A program made the translations under genes and the position numbers. Below, in pieces: positions 24,496 through 32,833 of a stretch of DNA of 64,000 nucleotides. Under the pieces are notes generated by a model. The model searched no databases and was not told where the DNA came from. It worked only from the letters and a program-made list of their open reading frames with translations. This DNA comes from Nocardiopsis suaedae (GTDB taxonomy: Bacteria; Actinomycetota; Actinomycetes; Streptosporangiales; Streptosporangiaceae), in contig NZ_JAQFWP010000037.1 of assembly GCF_027706745.1 (NCBI RefSeq), positions 1 through 64,000 of the forward strand, written 5' to 3'. The stretch's first letter is position 1; every line of letters starts with the position of its first letter.

Positions 24496-25338
24496 TCAGC
24501 CGGCCTCGGTGGCCTCCTCGGACCGCTCGTCCTTCTCGGCCTGGCGGGCGGCCTTCCTCTCCTCCTTGAGGGCCTTCTTCTCGGCCTTGCGCTTGGCCCG
24601 CTCGACGCGCTTGCGCTCCTTGGCGTCGGCGTGCTGCTCCTTGCGCTCCTCCTTGGCCGCCTGCTCCAGCTCGCGCTTGACCGACTGGGCGTAGCGGTCC
24701 ACGTACTCCTGGCCGGAGAGGGACAGCAGGGCGTACATGATCTCGTCGGTCACCGCGCGCAGAACGCGGGGGTCCTTCTCCATGCCGTAGTAGCGGGAGA
24801 AGTCCAGCGGCTCACCGAAGACGACCTTGGGCCGGATGCCGAGCTTGGGCACGGTGCGCCCGGGCGGCATGATCTTGTCGACGTTGATCATCGCCATCGG
24901 CACGACCGGGGCGCGCGACTCCAGGGCCAGGCGCGCCACACCGGTGCGGCCCCGGTACAGGCGGCCGTCGGGCGAGCGCGTGCCCTCCGGGTAGATGCCC
25001 AGCAGCTTGCCCTGCTTGAGCACCCGCAGCCCGGTGCGGAGCGCGCCCTCGCTCGCCTTGCCGCCCGACCGGTCGATGGGGATCTGCCCCACCCCGGTGA
25101 AGAACAGCCGACTGATCAGCCCCTTGGGGCCGGTCCCGGTGAAGTACTCGGCCTTCGCCAGGAACGTGATCTTGCGCGGCAGCGGCAGCGGGCCGAAGAA
25201 GTGGTCCGAGAACGACAGGTGGTTGCTCACCATGATCGCCGGACCGGTGCGCGGCACGTTCTCGACGCCCTCGGCGCGCGGTTGCCACAGCACCGCCAGC
25301 ACCGGGCCCAGAATCGCCTTCACAACCCAGTAGAACAC
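24496..25338 (-). CDS. 1-acyl-glycerol-phosphate acyltransferase (PlsC family)
   Basis: A 280-residue lysophospholipid acyltransferase-like protein. The catalytic block NHLSFSDHF (His/Asp) is near residues 39-47 and the substrate-binding YPEGTRSPDG near 115-124; an N-terminal hydrophobic segment anchors it to the membrane. The last ~75 residues are an unusual Lys/Glu/Ala-rich, highly charged helix that most PlsC proteins lack. It probably acylates a glycerophospholipid precursor or another lipid. It corresponds by position to mycobacterial Rv2182c. Confidence 0.88.
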   Translation of the reverse strand: MFYWVVKAILGPVLAVLWQPRAEGVENVPRTGPAIMVSNHLSFSDHFFGPLPLPRKITFLAKAEYFTGTGPKGLISRLFFTGVGQIPIDRSGGKASEGALRTGLRVLKQGKLLGIYPEGTRSPDGRLYRGRTGVARLALESRAPVVPMAMINVDKIMPPGRTVPKLGIRPKVVFGEPLDFSRYYGMEKDPRVLRAVTDEIMYALLSLSGQEYVDRYAQSVKRELEQAAKEERKEQHADAKERKRVERAKRKAEKKALKEERKAARQAEKDERSEEATEAG

Positions 25339-25556
25339 CGAGACTCACCCCCGCACCCGCGGGCGGTGTCCGGACACGCGTGCCACGATCGCCTTCCCGC
25401 TTCCACGAACAATCCTGGCCATCTTCGCATTGGTCGGGACCGACTACCAATGCAGGTCCCGCCGCCGTATGGACCCCGGGGTACCGGAAGGCCCGCGCGC
25501 GGGTTAACTTCGTAATCCGCGCCCGACGTCCCGACCGCCCGCCCGAGGAGCGTCCC

Positions 25557-26324
25557 ATGCCGCTGCTGCCCGGCGCCGAACCCTACAGCGCACACGGGGG
25601 CCCCACGGGCGTCCTACTGTGCCACGGGTTCACCGGTTCCCCCCAGTCGATGCGCCCCTGGGCCGAGCACCTGGCGCAGGCGGGCCTCACGGTCGAGGTG
25701 CCCTTGCTGCCCGGCCACGGGACCACCTGGCAGGAGATGAACCTCACCACCTCCGACCAGTGGTTCGCGGAGGTCGAGCGGGCGCTGGAGGACCTGCGCG
25801 GGCGCTGCGACGAGGTCTTCGTCATGGGCATGTCCATGGGCGGGTGCCTGGCGCTGCGGCTGGCCCAGGAGCACCCCGGCGCGGTCGCGGGGGTGGTGCT
25901 GGTGAACCCCTCGCTGGCGCTGGAGAACCCGCTGCTGCTGGTGGCGCCGCTGATCAAGGGCCTGGTGCCGTCCACGGCCGGGCTGGCCGACGACATCAAG
26001 CGGCCCGGGGCGCACGAGGTGGGGTACGACCGGGTGCCCACCGCGGCGGCCGCGACACTCCCGAGGCTGTGGCGCGCGGTCCGCAGGGGCATGCCCGCGC
26101 TGCGTGCGCCGGTTCTGGCCTACCGAAGTCCGGAAGATCATGTCATCGGGCCGCAGAGTCTGCGTATCCTCACGAGTAAGGCGGTCAACACCACGGTGGC
26201 CGTCCGCTCGCTGGGCGACAGCTACCATGTCGCCACCCTGGACAACGATGCCGCCGCGATCTTCGAGGGCAGCCTCGGCTTCGTGCGCGAGCACAGCAGA
26301 AGCGGGGAAGGACGACAGCGATGA
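25557..26324 (+). CDS. Alpha/beta hydrolase (carboxylesterase/lipase)
   Basis: A 255-residue serine hydrolase of the Est30/monoacylglycerol lipase group. The nucleophile elbow GMSMGG, the acid in YRSPEDHV and the His in DSYHVATLD form the triad; HGFTGSP supplies the oxyanion hole. The ATG at 25557 follows GAGGAG by six bases; an open frame upstream is not needed. It overlaps the next gene by four bases (ATGA), so the two are coupled. The natural ester substrate is unknown. Confidence 0.9.
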   Translation: MPLLPGAEPYSAHGGPTGVLLCHGFTGSPQSMRPWAEHLAQAGLTVEVPLLPGHGTTWQEMNLTTSDQWFAEVERALEDLRGRCDEVFVMGMSMGGCLALRLAQEHPGAVAGVVLVNPSLALENPLLLVAPLIKGLVPSTAGLADDIKRPGAHEVGYDRVPTAAAATLPRLWRAVRRGMPALRAPVLAYRSPEDHVIGPQSLRILTSKAVNTTVAVRSLGDSYHVATLDNDAAAIFEGSLGFVREHSRSGEGRQR

Positions 26325-27145
26325 CGCATCGCCGCGGCAACGGACTGCTCGCGGACGCCTATGTGCCGCTCATCCTCCTTCCTCCGGCCTCGGCCGACCT
26401 GATGCTGGAGGCGCTCGGGCGGGCGGGGATCGCCGCCTACGCGATCCGCCTGGACGCGGGGGTGCCCGACGCCTCCCCGGAGGCGGGGGCCACCGCCACC
26501 GACCACCTGTACGTGGACGAGCGCGAGCGGGAGGCGGCCGAGCAGGTGCTCCGCGCCGAACTCCCCGACCTGGAGGAGGACGCCGCCGACCGGGGCGCCG
26601 CCGGACCGGCCGCGGAGGCCGGGGACCGCGCCGGCGGAGCGGAGGCCGAGTCGGGGGGCGCCCGGGACGAGGACGACGTCTGGGCCGACCTGGTGGCGCG
26701 CTTCTACGAGTCCGGGACGGAGGGCGACGACGGGCCGCCGGCCTGGCCGGACGCCGAGAACGTCGCCCCGCGGCGCACCGGCCGGGCGGGGGCCACCGAC
26801 CCGGCCGCCGAGGACACCGCCCCCTCCCCGATCGCCGACGACGAGGACGAGGACGAGGACGCCGCCGAGCGGCGCGGCGGCCGCGCCGCCGAGGACGACG
26901 GGGACCACTTCGTTCCGCCGCCCCCGCCCCCGCTGCCCCGCGGCGACATGCTCGGCCGCCTGGCCTGGGGCGGGCTGTTCGGCGGCCCGGCGGTGCTGCT
27001 GGTGTCGATGCTGATGGGCACGCGGCCCGGGTGGCTGGCGTTCTGCGCGGTGGCGGCCTTCATCGCCGGGTTCGTGGTGCTCGTGGTGCGGATGGGCGAC
27101 CGCGCCTCCGGCGACAACGGCCCCGACGACGGCGCGGTCGTCTAG
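26321..27145 (+). CDS. Hypothetical protein, acidic with two C-terminal membrane helices
   Basis: A 274-residue protein. The N-terminal ~80 residues (LLADAYVPLILLPPASADLMLEAL, DHLYVDEREREAAEQVL) are a small conserved domain reminiscent of DUF2007-type signalling proteins. The middle is long, acidic and low-complexity with an Asp/Glu run near 170, and the C-terminus has two hydrophobic segments (about 207-230 and 234-255). It is translationally coupled to the esterase. By position it is a conserved actinobacterial hypothetical; function is unknown. Confidence 0.7.
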   Translation: MTHRRGNGLLADAYVPLILLPPASADLMLEALGRAGIAAYAIRLDAGVPDASPEAGATATDHLYVDEREREAAEQVLRAELPDLEEDAADRGAAGPAAEAGDRAGGAEAESGGARDEDDVWADLVARFYESGTEGDDGPPAWPDAENVAPRRTGRAGATDPAAEDTAPSPIADDEDEDEDAAERRGGRAAEDDGDHFVPPPPPPLPRGDMLGRLAWGGLFGGPAVLLVSMLMGTRPGWLAFCAVAAFIAGFVVLVVRMGDRASGDNGPDDGAVV

Positions 27146-27165
27146 GCCGGCGCCCGGACGCGTTC

Positions 27166-28395
27166 ATGGGTTTCGAAGTCCCCCTGTGGCGGACGATCGC
27201 GGTCTTCCGCGCCGCCTCCCTGGCCTACGCCGTCTACCAGGTCGTCGGCGCCCACCGGCTGCTCGCCCACCCGCTGGGCGCGGCGGCGGTGCTGGTGGTG
27301 ATGGCGGGCTGGACGGTGTTCACCGTGTGGGCCTACGGCCGCGGGCGCGGGCGCATGGACGAGCGGGTGCTGGCGGCCGCGGACGCGGTGGTCGCCTTCG
27401 CCTGCCTGGCCTCGACCGCCCTGGTGGTGGAGCCGGTCTATCTGCGCCACGCCCCGCCGCTCACGTCGACCTGGTTCGCGGGGGCGGCCCTGGCGGCGGC
27501 GGTGGTGGGCGGCCGCCGGTGGGCGCTGTGCGTGGCGCTGGGGCACGGGGTGGTGGACATCGCGATGCGGGTGTCGCTGGGCCTGGAGATCACGGCGGCG
27601 GTGCCGCGCGGGGTGGTGCTGCTCCTGCTGGCCGGGTACTCGATGGGCTACCTGGCGCACTACGCGCTGCAGGCCGAGCGGCGCCTGGCCGAGGCGGTGG
27701 AGATCGAGGCGCGCACCGCCGAGCGGGAGCGGCTGGCGCGGTCGATCCACGACTCGGTGCTCCAGGTGCTGGCGATGGTGCGGCGCCGCGGCGAGGAACT
27801 CGGCGGCGAGGCGGGGGAGTTGGGGCGCCTGGCGGGCGAGCAGGAGGTGCGCCTGCGCACCCTGGTCGGCAGCGGCCCGTCGGCCGCGCGCGGCGAGGGG
27901 GCCGGGGGCGGCGGGCGTCCGCCCGTGACGTCGGGCTCCTCCCGCCCCACCCCCTCCTCCCCTTCCCCTTCCTCTTCTCCGCGGGGCGGCCCCTCCCCCG
28001 CCGCCGACCTGCACATGGCTCTGGCGGAGTTGGCGTCGTCCCGGGTGACGTTCGCGGGACCGGCCGACCCGGTGCGCATGCCCGCGCACGCGGTGTCCGA
28101 GATCCGCGCGGCCGTGGAGGCCGCGCTGGCCAACGTCGACCGGCACTGCCCGGAGGGGACCCGGGTGTGGCTGCTGCTGGAGGACGAGGGCGGCGAGGTC
28201 GCGGTGACCGTCCGCGACGACGGCCCGGGGATGCCCGCCGACCGCCCGGAGGAGGCCCGCGAACAGGGGAGGCTGGGGATGTCCCAGTCGATCCGCGGCC
28301 GCATCCGGGACCTGGGCGGAACGACGGAGGTGATCACCGCCCCGGGCGAGGGCACGGAGATCGAGATGAGGATCCCGGTCCGCGGGCAGGAGTGA
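27166..28395 (+). CDS. Sensor histidine kinase (MacS-like)
   Basis: A 409-residue membrane kinase. Five or six N-terminal membrane segments (about 7-165) precede a HisKA_3-type dimerisation helix with phospho-acceptor His195 (ERLARSIHDSVLQVL), a Ser/Pro-rich linker (about 245-285) and a C-terminal GHKL ATPase (ALANVDRH, RDDGPGMP, GRLGMSQSIRGRI). The layout and the LAGEQEVRLRTL stretch match MacS of Streptomyces. Its likely partner, the MacR-like regulator, is at 15201 rather than adjacent. The ATG at 27166 has no strong Shine-Dalgarno. Confidence 0.85.
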   Translation: MGFEVPLWRTIAVFRAASLAYAVYQVVGAHRLLAHPLGAAAVLVVMAGWTVFTVWAYGRGRGRMDERVLAAADAVVAFACLASTALVVEPVYLRHAPPLTSTWFAGAALAAAVVGGRRWALCVALGHGVVDIAMRVSLGLEITAAVPRGVVLLLLAGYSMGYLAHYALQAERRLAEAVEIEARTAERERLARSIHDSVLQVLAMVRRRGEELGGEAGELGRLAGEQEVRLRTLVGSGPSAARGEGAGGGGRPPVTSGSSRPTPSSPSPSSSPRGGPSPAADLHMALAELASSRVTFAGPADPVRMPAHAVSEIRAAVEAALANVDRHCPEGTRVWLLLEDEGGEVAVTVRDDGPGMPADRPEEAREQGRLGMSQSIRGRIRDLGGTTEVITAPGEGTEIEMRIPVRGQE

Positions 28396-28629
28396 CCGCC
28401 GGATCGTCCCCGTCGCCGCCTCCGTCCCCACGGCCTCGAATGGGTCGGAGCGGCGGCGACGAAGGACAGCGTCGTCGGCGCCTTCTTCCTGGAACTCCGG
28501 CGGCGTGATGGACGGCCGGGGCCCATGAGCGGGGTGCCTGCCGGCCCGTGGCGGCGACGGCGTATACGCCCGGTGGTCGACAGCGCTCCTGGAACTGCCG
28601 TCGGCCTCGGTCGTCGCCGCCCCTTCGCC

Positions 28630-29580
28630 CTACCTCAGGGCCAGGTCGGCCGCGCCGATGATGCCCGCCGGTTCTCCGCCCAGTTCGGCCAGGCGGATCT
28701 CGGCCAGCCTGCGGGTCGCCCGGCCCGTGACGGCCCGTGCGTAGGCCGCGCGCGCCGGTTCCAGCAGGATCTCGCCCGCAGCCGACACTCCCCCGCCGAC
28801 GACGAAGCACTCCGGGTCCAGGATGGCGGCCAGGTCCGCCAGCCCTTGGCCGACCCACTCCCCCACCGCGGCGAAGCACCGCAGGGCCGCCGGGTCGCCC
28901 TCCTGGGCCGCGCGGGTCACCTCCGGCCCCTCGACGGCCTCCGGGTCGCCGCCCGCCGCCTCCAGCAGGCGTGCGGCCTCCTTCGGCTCCGCCGCCGCCA
29001 GCGCACGCGCCTCGGCGACCAGCGCGCTCCCGCTGGCGTACTGCTCCCAGCACCCCTGGTTGCCGCAGGCGCACCGGCGGCCGAACGGCACCATCCGGTA
29101 GTGGCCGATCTCCCCGGCCGCGCCGAAGCGGCCGCGCCGAAGCTCCCCGTCGACGATCAGCGCGCCGCCGACCCCGGTGCCCAGGGTGACGACCACGGCG
29201 TCGCGGCAGCCCCGACCAGCGCCGAAGCGGAACTCGGCCCATGCGGCGGCGTTGGCGTCGTTCTCCACGACCACGGGAAGGTCGACGCGGCGGGCGATGC
29301 GGTCCCGTACGGGGTCGTCGGCCAGTCCCAGGTTGCCCGCGAGCACGATCCGCGAGCGCGTCTCGTCGACGAAGCCCGCCGTTCCCACGCCGACCGCCGC
29401 GGGCGCCGCGTCCTCGCCCTCGCGCAGCTCCCGCACGAGCCCGGCCACCGCCTCGGCCAGCTGCTCCCCGTCCCCGCGGGGCGTGGGCGCCTTGGCGCGG
29501 CGCAGGATGCGCCCCTCAGGGTCGACGGTGCCCGCGGCGATCTTCGTGCCGCCGATGTCGACGCCGATGGTCAACGCCAT
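28630..29580 (-). CDS. ROK-family glucokinase
   Basis: A 316-residue ROK sugar kinase phosphorylating glucose. The ATP loop GVDIGGTKIAAGTV is at 6-19, catalytic Asp108 in VENDANAAA, and the zinc site is His160 with Cys170, Cys172 and Cys177 (RCACGNQGCWE). No DNA-binding domain is present, so it is an enzyme and not a ROK repressor. GAGGAG lies eight bases before the ATG at 29580. A dre-like dyad (29626-29651) lies about 50 bases upstream. It matches Streptomyces GlkA, central to glucose repression. Confidence 0.92.
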   Translation of the reverse strand: MALTIGVDIGGTKIAAGTVDPEGRILRRAKAPTPRGDGEQLAEAVAGLVRELREGEDAAPAAVGVGTAGFVDETRSRIVLAGNLGLADDPVRDRIARRVDLPVVVENDANAAAWAEFRFGAGRGCRDAVVVTLGTGVGGALIVDGELRRGRFGAAGEIGHYRMVPFGRRCACGNQGCWEQYASGSALVAEARALAAAEPKEAARLLEAAGGDPEAVEGPEVTRAAQEGDPAALRCFAAVGEWVGQGLADLAAILDPECFVVGGGVSAAGEILLEPARAAYARAVTGRATRRLAEIRLAELGGEPAGIIGAADLALR

Positions 29581-29625
29581 GGGGTGTGCTCCTCGCGTGT
29601 GCCGGGACGGACGGTGGGCCGAATG

Positions 29626-29651
29626 GAGTAAACCAAAGGTTTGGACCACTC
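29626..29651. promoter_or_regulatory. Dyad upstream of glucokinase, dre-like
   Basis: Arms GAGT-N3-CCAAA and TTTGG-N3-ACTC flank a 2-base centre. On the minus strand it contains TGGTCCAAACCT (29637-29648), which differs by one base from the TGGTCCAGACCT elements of Streptomyces chitinase promoters, now known as DasR targets. It lies 46-71 bases before the glucokinase start. Confidence 0.45.
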
Positions 29652-29743
29652 GGTTCCACCAGCCCCCGGTAATCCGGGGCGGCCACCGGAACGGACCCCG
29701 TCGGGCGCCGGCCTTCTCCAGGGCCGCATCGCCCGGTGAGGGT

Positions 29744-30322
29744 CTACCCCTCCCCGCCCTCGGTGATCTCGCGGCCGCGCGCGGCCTGTGGCCCGCGCTC
29801 CTCGCGCGCCTCCCGCTCCCGGCGCTCCCGGGCCTCGCGCTCCTCGCGCTCGCGGCGCTGGCGCTCGAACTCGTCGCCCGCGATCCGCCAGCTCTCCTGC
29901 ACCGCCCCGAACAGCGCGGCCCCGGCGCGGCCCAGGTGCCCCGCGACCTCGGGCGCCGCCGTGCGCACCACGCCCGCCAGCCGGTCCAGCGCGGGCTCCG
30001 GCGGGGCCTGCTCCTCGCGGATCGCCTGCTCCCACACGTCGCCGGTGCGCGGCGGCGGGGAGGCGACGGTGGACACGCCCTTGCGCACGCCGGCGATGAT
30101 CAGCTTGCGCTGGAGGGAGTCCACCAGCCGGATCGCGTCGTCGATGAGGTCCGCCGAAGGTCCGGCCTCGCGGCCGTCGCCGCCCCGGGCGGGCTCGCGG
30201 TCCCGCGGGGCCGCCCCGGGCGCCGCGCCGCGCCCGGCGGCCGGGGCCCCGCCGTCTGTGCGCTCCTCGGCCGCGCCGTCCTCCCGGCCGTTCGCGCGCG
30301 CCTCGCCGTCGGACTGTGCCAT
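29744..30322 (-). CDS. Conserved hypothetical protein, charged C-terminal helix
   Basis: A 192-residue hydrophilic protein. The first ~55 residues are low-complexity Gly/Ala/Glu. A conserved core (about 56-145: ADLIDDAIRLVDSLQRKLIIAGVRKG, VWEQAIREEQ, AAPEVAGHLGRAGAALFGAVQESW) is followed by an Arg/Glu-rich coiled coil. No membrane segment or catalytic motif is visible. It sits between glucokinase and fadD15, where Streptomyces also has small hypotheticals. Function unknown. Confidence 0.7.
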   Translation of the reverse strand: MAQSDGEARANGREDGAAEERTDGGAPAAGRGAAPGAAPRDREPARGGDGREAGPSADLIDDAIRLVDSLQRKLIIAGVRKGVSTVASPPPRTGDVWEQAIREEQAPPEPALDRLAGVVRTAAPEVAGHLGRAGAALFGAVQESWRIAGDEFERQRREREEREARERREREAREERGPQAARGREITEGGEG

Positions 30323-30513
30323 GGTCGCCCACCCCTGCTCGTCTAGCCGGACTCACCGACCACGGTAGCCGCCCGCGCGCGGGTGCGGCCGCCGGGCGGC
30401 CGGGAACCGGGGGAAACCCCGAGCCGTTTCAGGGACGCCCGCCCCCGTCCAGGGGATAATGCCCGCCTGGGGAGCGGGATCGGCCCTGTTCGGTCACCAT
30501 CCGATACCGAACC

Positions 30514-30527
30514 TGGAACCGGTTCTA
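30514..30527. promoter_or_regulatory. KstR-like 14-mer upstream of fadD15
   Basis: TGGAACCGGTTCTA fits the published KstR pattern TnnAACnnGTTnnA exactly and contains the palindrome GAACCGGTTC. It is 70 bases before the fadD15 start, a plausible operator position. Other TetR-family lipid regulators could use such a site. Confidence 0.4.
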
Positions 30528-30596
30528 CCGACGAGTAGCCGAACTTGTTACCGTCGTCACGTCCCCTCGCCGACCCCGTCTGTCCAGGAGCCGCAC

Positions 30597-32396
30597 GTGC
30601 GCGAATTCAGCCGACCCGTCAAGGCAGAGATCTCCTCGGACGCGCGCCTGCCCGATACCGTGTTCGCGCGCGCCGAACAGGAGCCCACCGCCGTCGCGCT
30701 CCGCCGCCAGGAGTCGGGCCAGTGGCGCGACGTCACCTGCAAGGCCTTCCGCGACGACGTCGTGGCCATCGCCAAGGCGCTGATCGCCGCAGGCATCGAG
30801 CACGGCGACCGCGTCGGACTGATGGCCCGCACGCGCTACGAGTGGACCGCCGCCGACTACGCGGCCTGGTCGGTCGGCGCCGTCACCGTCCCGATCTACG
30901 AGTCCTCCTCCGAGGAGCAGGTCCAGTGGATCCTCGGCGACTCGGGCAGCAAGGCCGTCCTCGTCGAGACCGCCGAGCACGCCGCCCGGGTGGAGGCCGT
31001 GCGCAAGGAGCTGCCGGAGCTGGCCCACGTGTGGGTGATCGAGGACGGCGGCATGGACCGCTTCCTCGCCACCGGCGCCGACGTCGAGGAGTCGGCCGTC
31101 GAGGAGCGCCGCACCGCGGGCGGCGTGGACGAGCTCGCCACCCTCATCTACACCTCGGGCACCACCGGTCGCCCGAAGGGCTGCGAGCTGACCCACCGCA
31201 ACCTGCTCTTCACCATCCTCAACGTCATCCAGGGCCCGCTGGAGGAGGTCTTCACCCTGGAGGGCCGCTCCACGCTGCTCTTCCTGCCGCTGGCGCACTC
31301 CTTCGCCCGCATCATCCAGATCGGCTGCATCGAGTCCAAGACCATCCTGGGGCACTTCCCCAGTACCGGCCCCGAGCTGATCGACGCCCTCGGCGTGTAC
31401 AAGCCGACCTTCCTGCTGGCCGTGCCGCGCGTGTTCGAGAAGGTCTTCAACAAGGCCGAGCAGAAGGCCACGGCCGAGGGCCGCGGCAAGATCTTCAACG
31501 CCGCCGCCGAGACCGCCGTCGCCTACAGCCGCGCGCTGAGCACCGGGCGCGTCCCGCTGGGGCTGCGCCTGCGGCACGCGCTGTTCGCCCGGCTCGTCTA
31601 CGGCAAGATCCTGGCGGCGGTCGGCGGCCAGGCCAGCTACGCCGTCTCCGGCGGGTCGGCCCTGGGCGAGCGCCTGGGGCACTTCTTCCGGGGCGTGGGC
31701 CTGACCATCATCGAGGGCTACGGCCTGACCGAGACCTCCGCGCCCACCGCCGTGAACACCCCGAGCCTGAACAAGATCGGCACCGTCGGCGCGCCGTTCC
31801 CCGGGGTGTCCATCCGCATCGGCGAGGACGGCGAGGTGCTCTGCAAGGGCGACCACATCATGCGCGGCTACTGGAACAACGAGGCCGCCACCAAGGACGC
31901 CTTCGACGAGGAGGGCTGGTACCGCACCGGCGACCTGGGCTCCCTCGACTCGGACGGCTACCTGAGCATCACCGGCCGCAAGAAGGAGATCATCGTGACC
32001 GCCGGCGGCAAGAACGTCGCCCCCGCGGTGATCGAGGACCGCATCCGCGGCCACGCCATCGTCAGCCAGTGCATGGTGCTCGGGGACAACCGCAAGTTCG
32101 TCTCCGCCCTGATCACCATCGACCCCGAGGCCTTCGAGTTCTGGAAGAAGCAGAACGGCAAGAACGGCGGCGTCCCGGACCTGGTGGACGACCCGGACCT
32201 GGTCGCAGAGGTGCAGAACGCGGTGGACGACGCCAACAAGGCGGTCTCGCGCGCGGAGTCGGTGCGCAAGTTCACGATCCTGCCGATGGACTTCTCCGAG
32301 GAGGGCGGGCAGATGACCGCCTCGCTGAAGATCAAGCGGCACGTGATCACCCAGCAGTTCTCCGAGGAGATCGAGGCGCTCTACACCGAGGGGTGA
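30597..32396 (+). CDS. fadD15: Long-chain fatty-acid-CoA ligase FadD15-type
   Basis: A 599-residue AMP-forming ligase of the eukaryote-like long-chain group. Motifs: YTSGTTGRPKGCELTH, LFLPLAHSFARI, YGLTETSAPTAVN, YRTGDLGSLDSDGYLSITGRKKEIIVTAGGKNVAP. It activates long-chain fatty acids for degradation or lipid assembly. The GTG at 30597 follows AGGAG by six bases. Its position after glucokinase and before NlpC/P60 genes equals that of Rv2187 (fadD15) in M. tuberculosis and SCO2131. A strong terminator follows. Confidence 0.93.
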   Translation: MREFSRPVKAEISSDARLPDTVFARAEQEPTAVALRRQESGQWRDVTCKAFRDDVVAIAKALIAAGIEHGDRVGLMARTRYEWTAADYAAWSVGAVTVPIYESSSEEQVQWILGDSGSKAVLVETAEHAARVEAVRKELPELAHVWVIEDGGMDRFLATGADVEESAVEERRTAGGVDELATLIYTSGTTGRPKGCELTHRNLLFTILNVIQGPLEEVFTLEGRSTLLFLPLAHSFARIIQIGCIESKTILGHFPSTGPELIDALGVYKPTFLLAVPRVFEKVFNKAEQKATAEGRGKIFNAAAETAVAYSRALSTGRVPLGLRLRHALFARLVYGKILAAVGGQASYAVSGGSALGERLGHFFRGVGLTIIEGYGLTETSAPTAVNTPSLNKIGTVGAPFPGVSIRIGEDGEVLCKGDHIMRGYWNNEAATKDAFDEEGWYRTGDLGSLDSDGYLSITGRKKEIIVTAGGKNVAPAVIEDRIRGHAIVSQCMVLGDNRKFVSALITIDPEAFEFWKKQNGKNGGVPDLVDDPDLVAEVQNAVDDANKAVSRAESVRKFTILPMDFSEEGGQMTASLKIKRHVITQQFSEEIEALYTEG

Positions 32397-32429
32397 CCCC
32401 GGGAACGGCCGACGGCGGCCGGGAGGCCT

Positions 32430-32470
32430 GAGGGGAGGGGCCGGGCGCACAGCGCCCGGCCCCTCCCCTC
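32430..32470 (+). terminator. Terminator after fadD15
   Basis: Perfect 19-bp inverted repeat: 32430-32448 (GAGGGGAGGGGCCGGGCGC) with 32452-32470, around a 3-base centre, 34 bases past the stop and followed by GTTG. Confidence 0.85.
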
Positions 32471-32775
32471 GTTGATCGAGGCGACCGCCTCCCTCTCGCC
32501 GCCGGACGGCCGGGAGCGCCCAGGGCGGCCCACTCCGCGGGCACGGCCTCCGGAGGGCCCGCCTGGGGTTCCGGGCCGTCGTCGGGGCGCCGACGCCTCT
32601 ACGGCGCTTTGAGGCGCTCTGAGGCGCTCCGCCCGCAATGCCGGGATGGCGTCCGCTCGGGTTCGGGACACCGGTCACCCCCGGAGTCGGGGCCGTCCTC
32701 GGTACCGCGCCGGCCGCGCCCACCGCCTCGGCCCGGCCGGTCGGGAATCACGCCCCGGAGGAACGCGACCGATGC

Positions 32776-32815
32776 CGGAGGGCCGCGGCGCCCCTCGGGG
32801 TGCCGCGGCCCTCCG
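32776..32815 (-). terminator. Terminator after the first NlpC/P60 gene
   Basis: Stem CGGAGGGCCGCGGC (32776-32789) with GCCGCGGCCCTCCG (32802-32815) plus inner CCCC/GGGG, 19 bases past the leftward stop codon. The rest of the 437-base gap 32397-32833 shows only this and the fadD15 terminator. Confidence 0.8.
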
Positions 32816-32833
32816 TCCGCGCGTTCGCCGCGC

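Noticed and set aside
28630-29580. ROK-family repressor
   Set aside because: ROK repressors have an N-terminal winged helix; this protein starts directly at the ATP loop, so it is a kinase.
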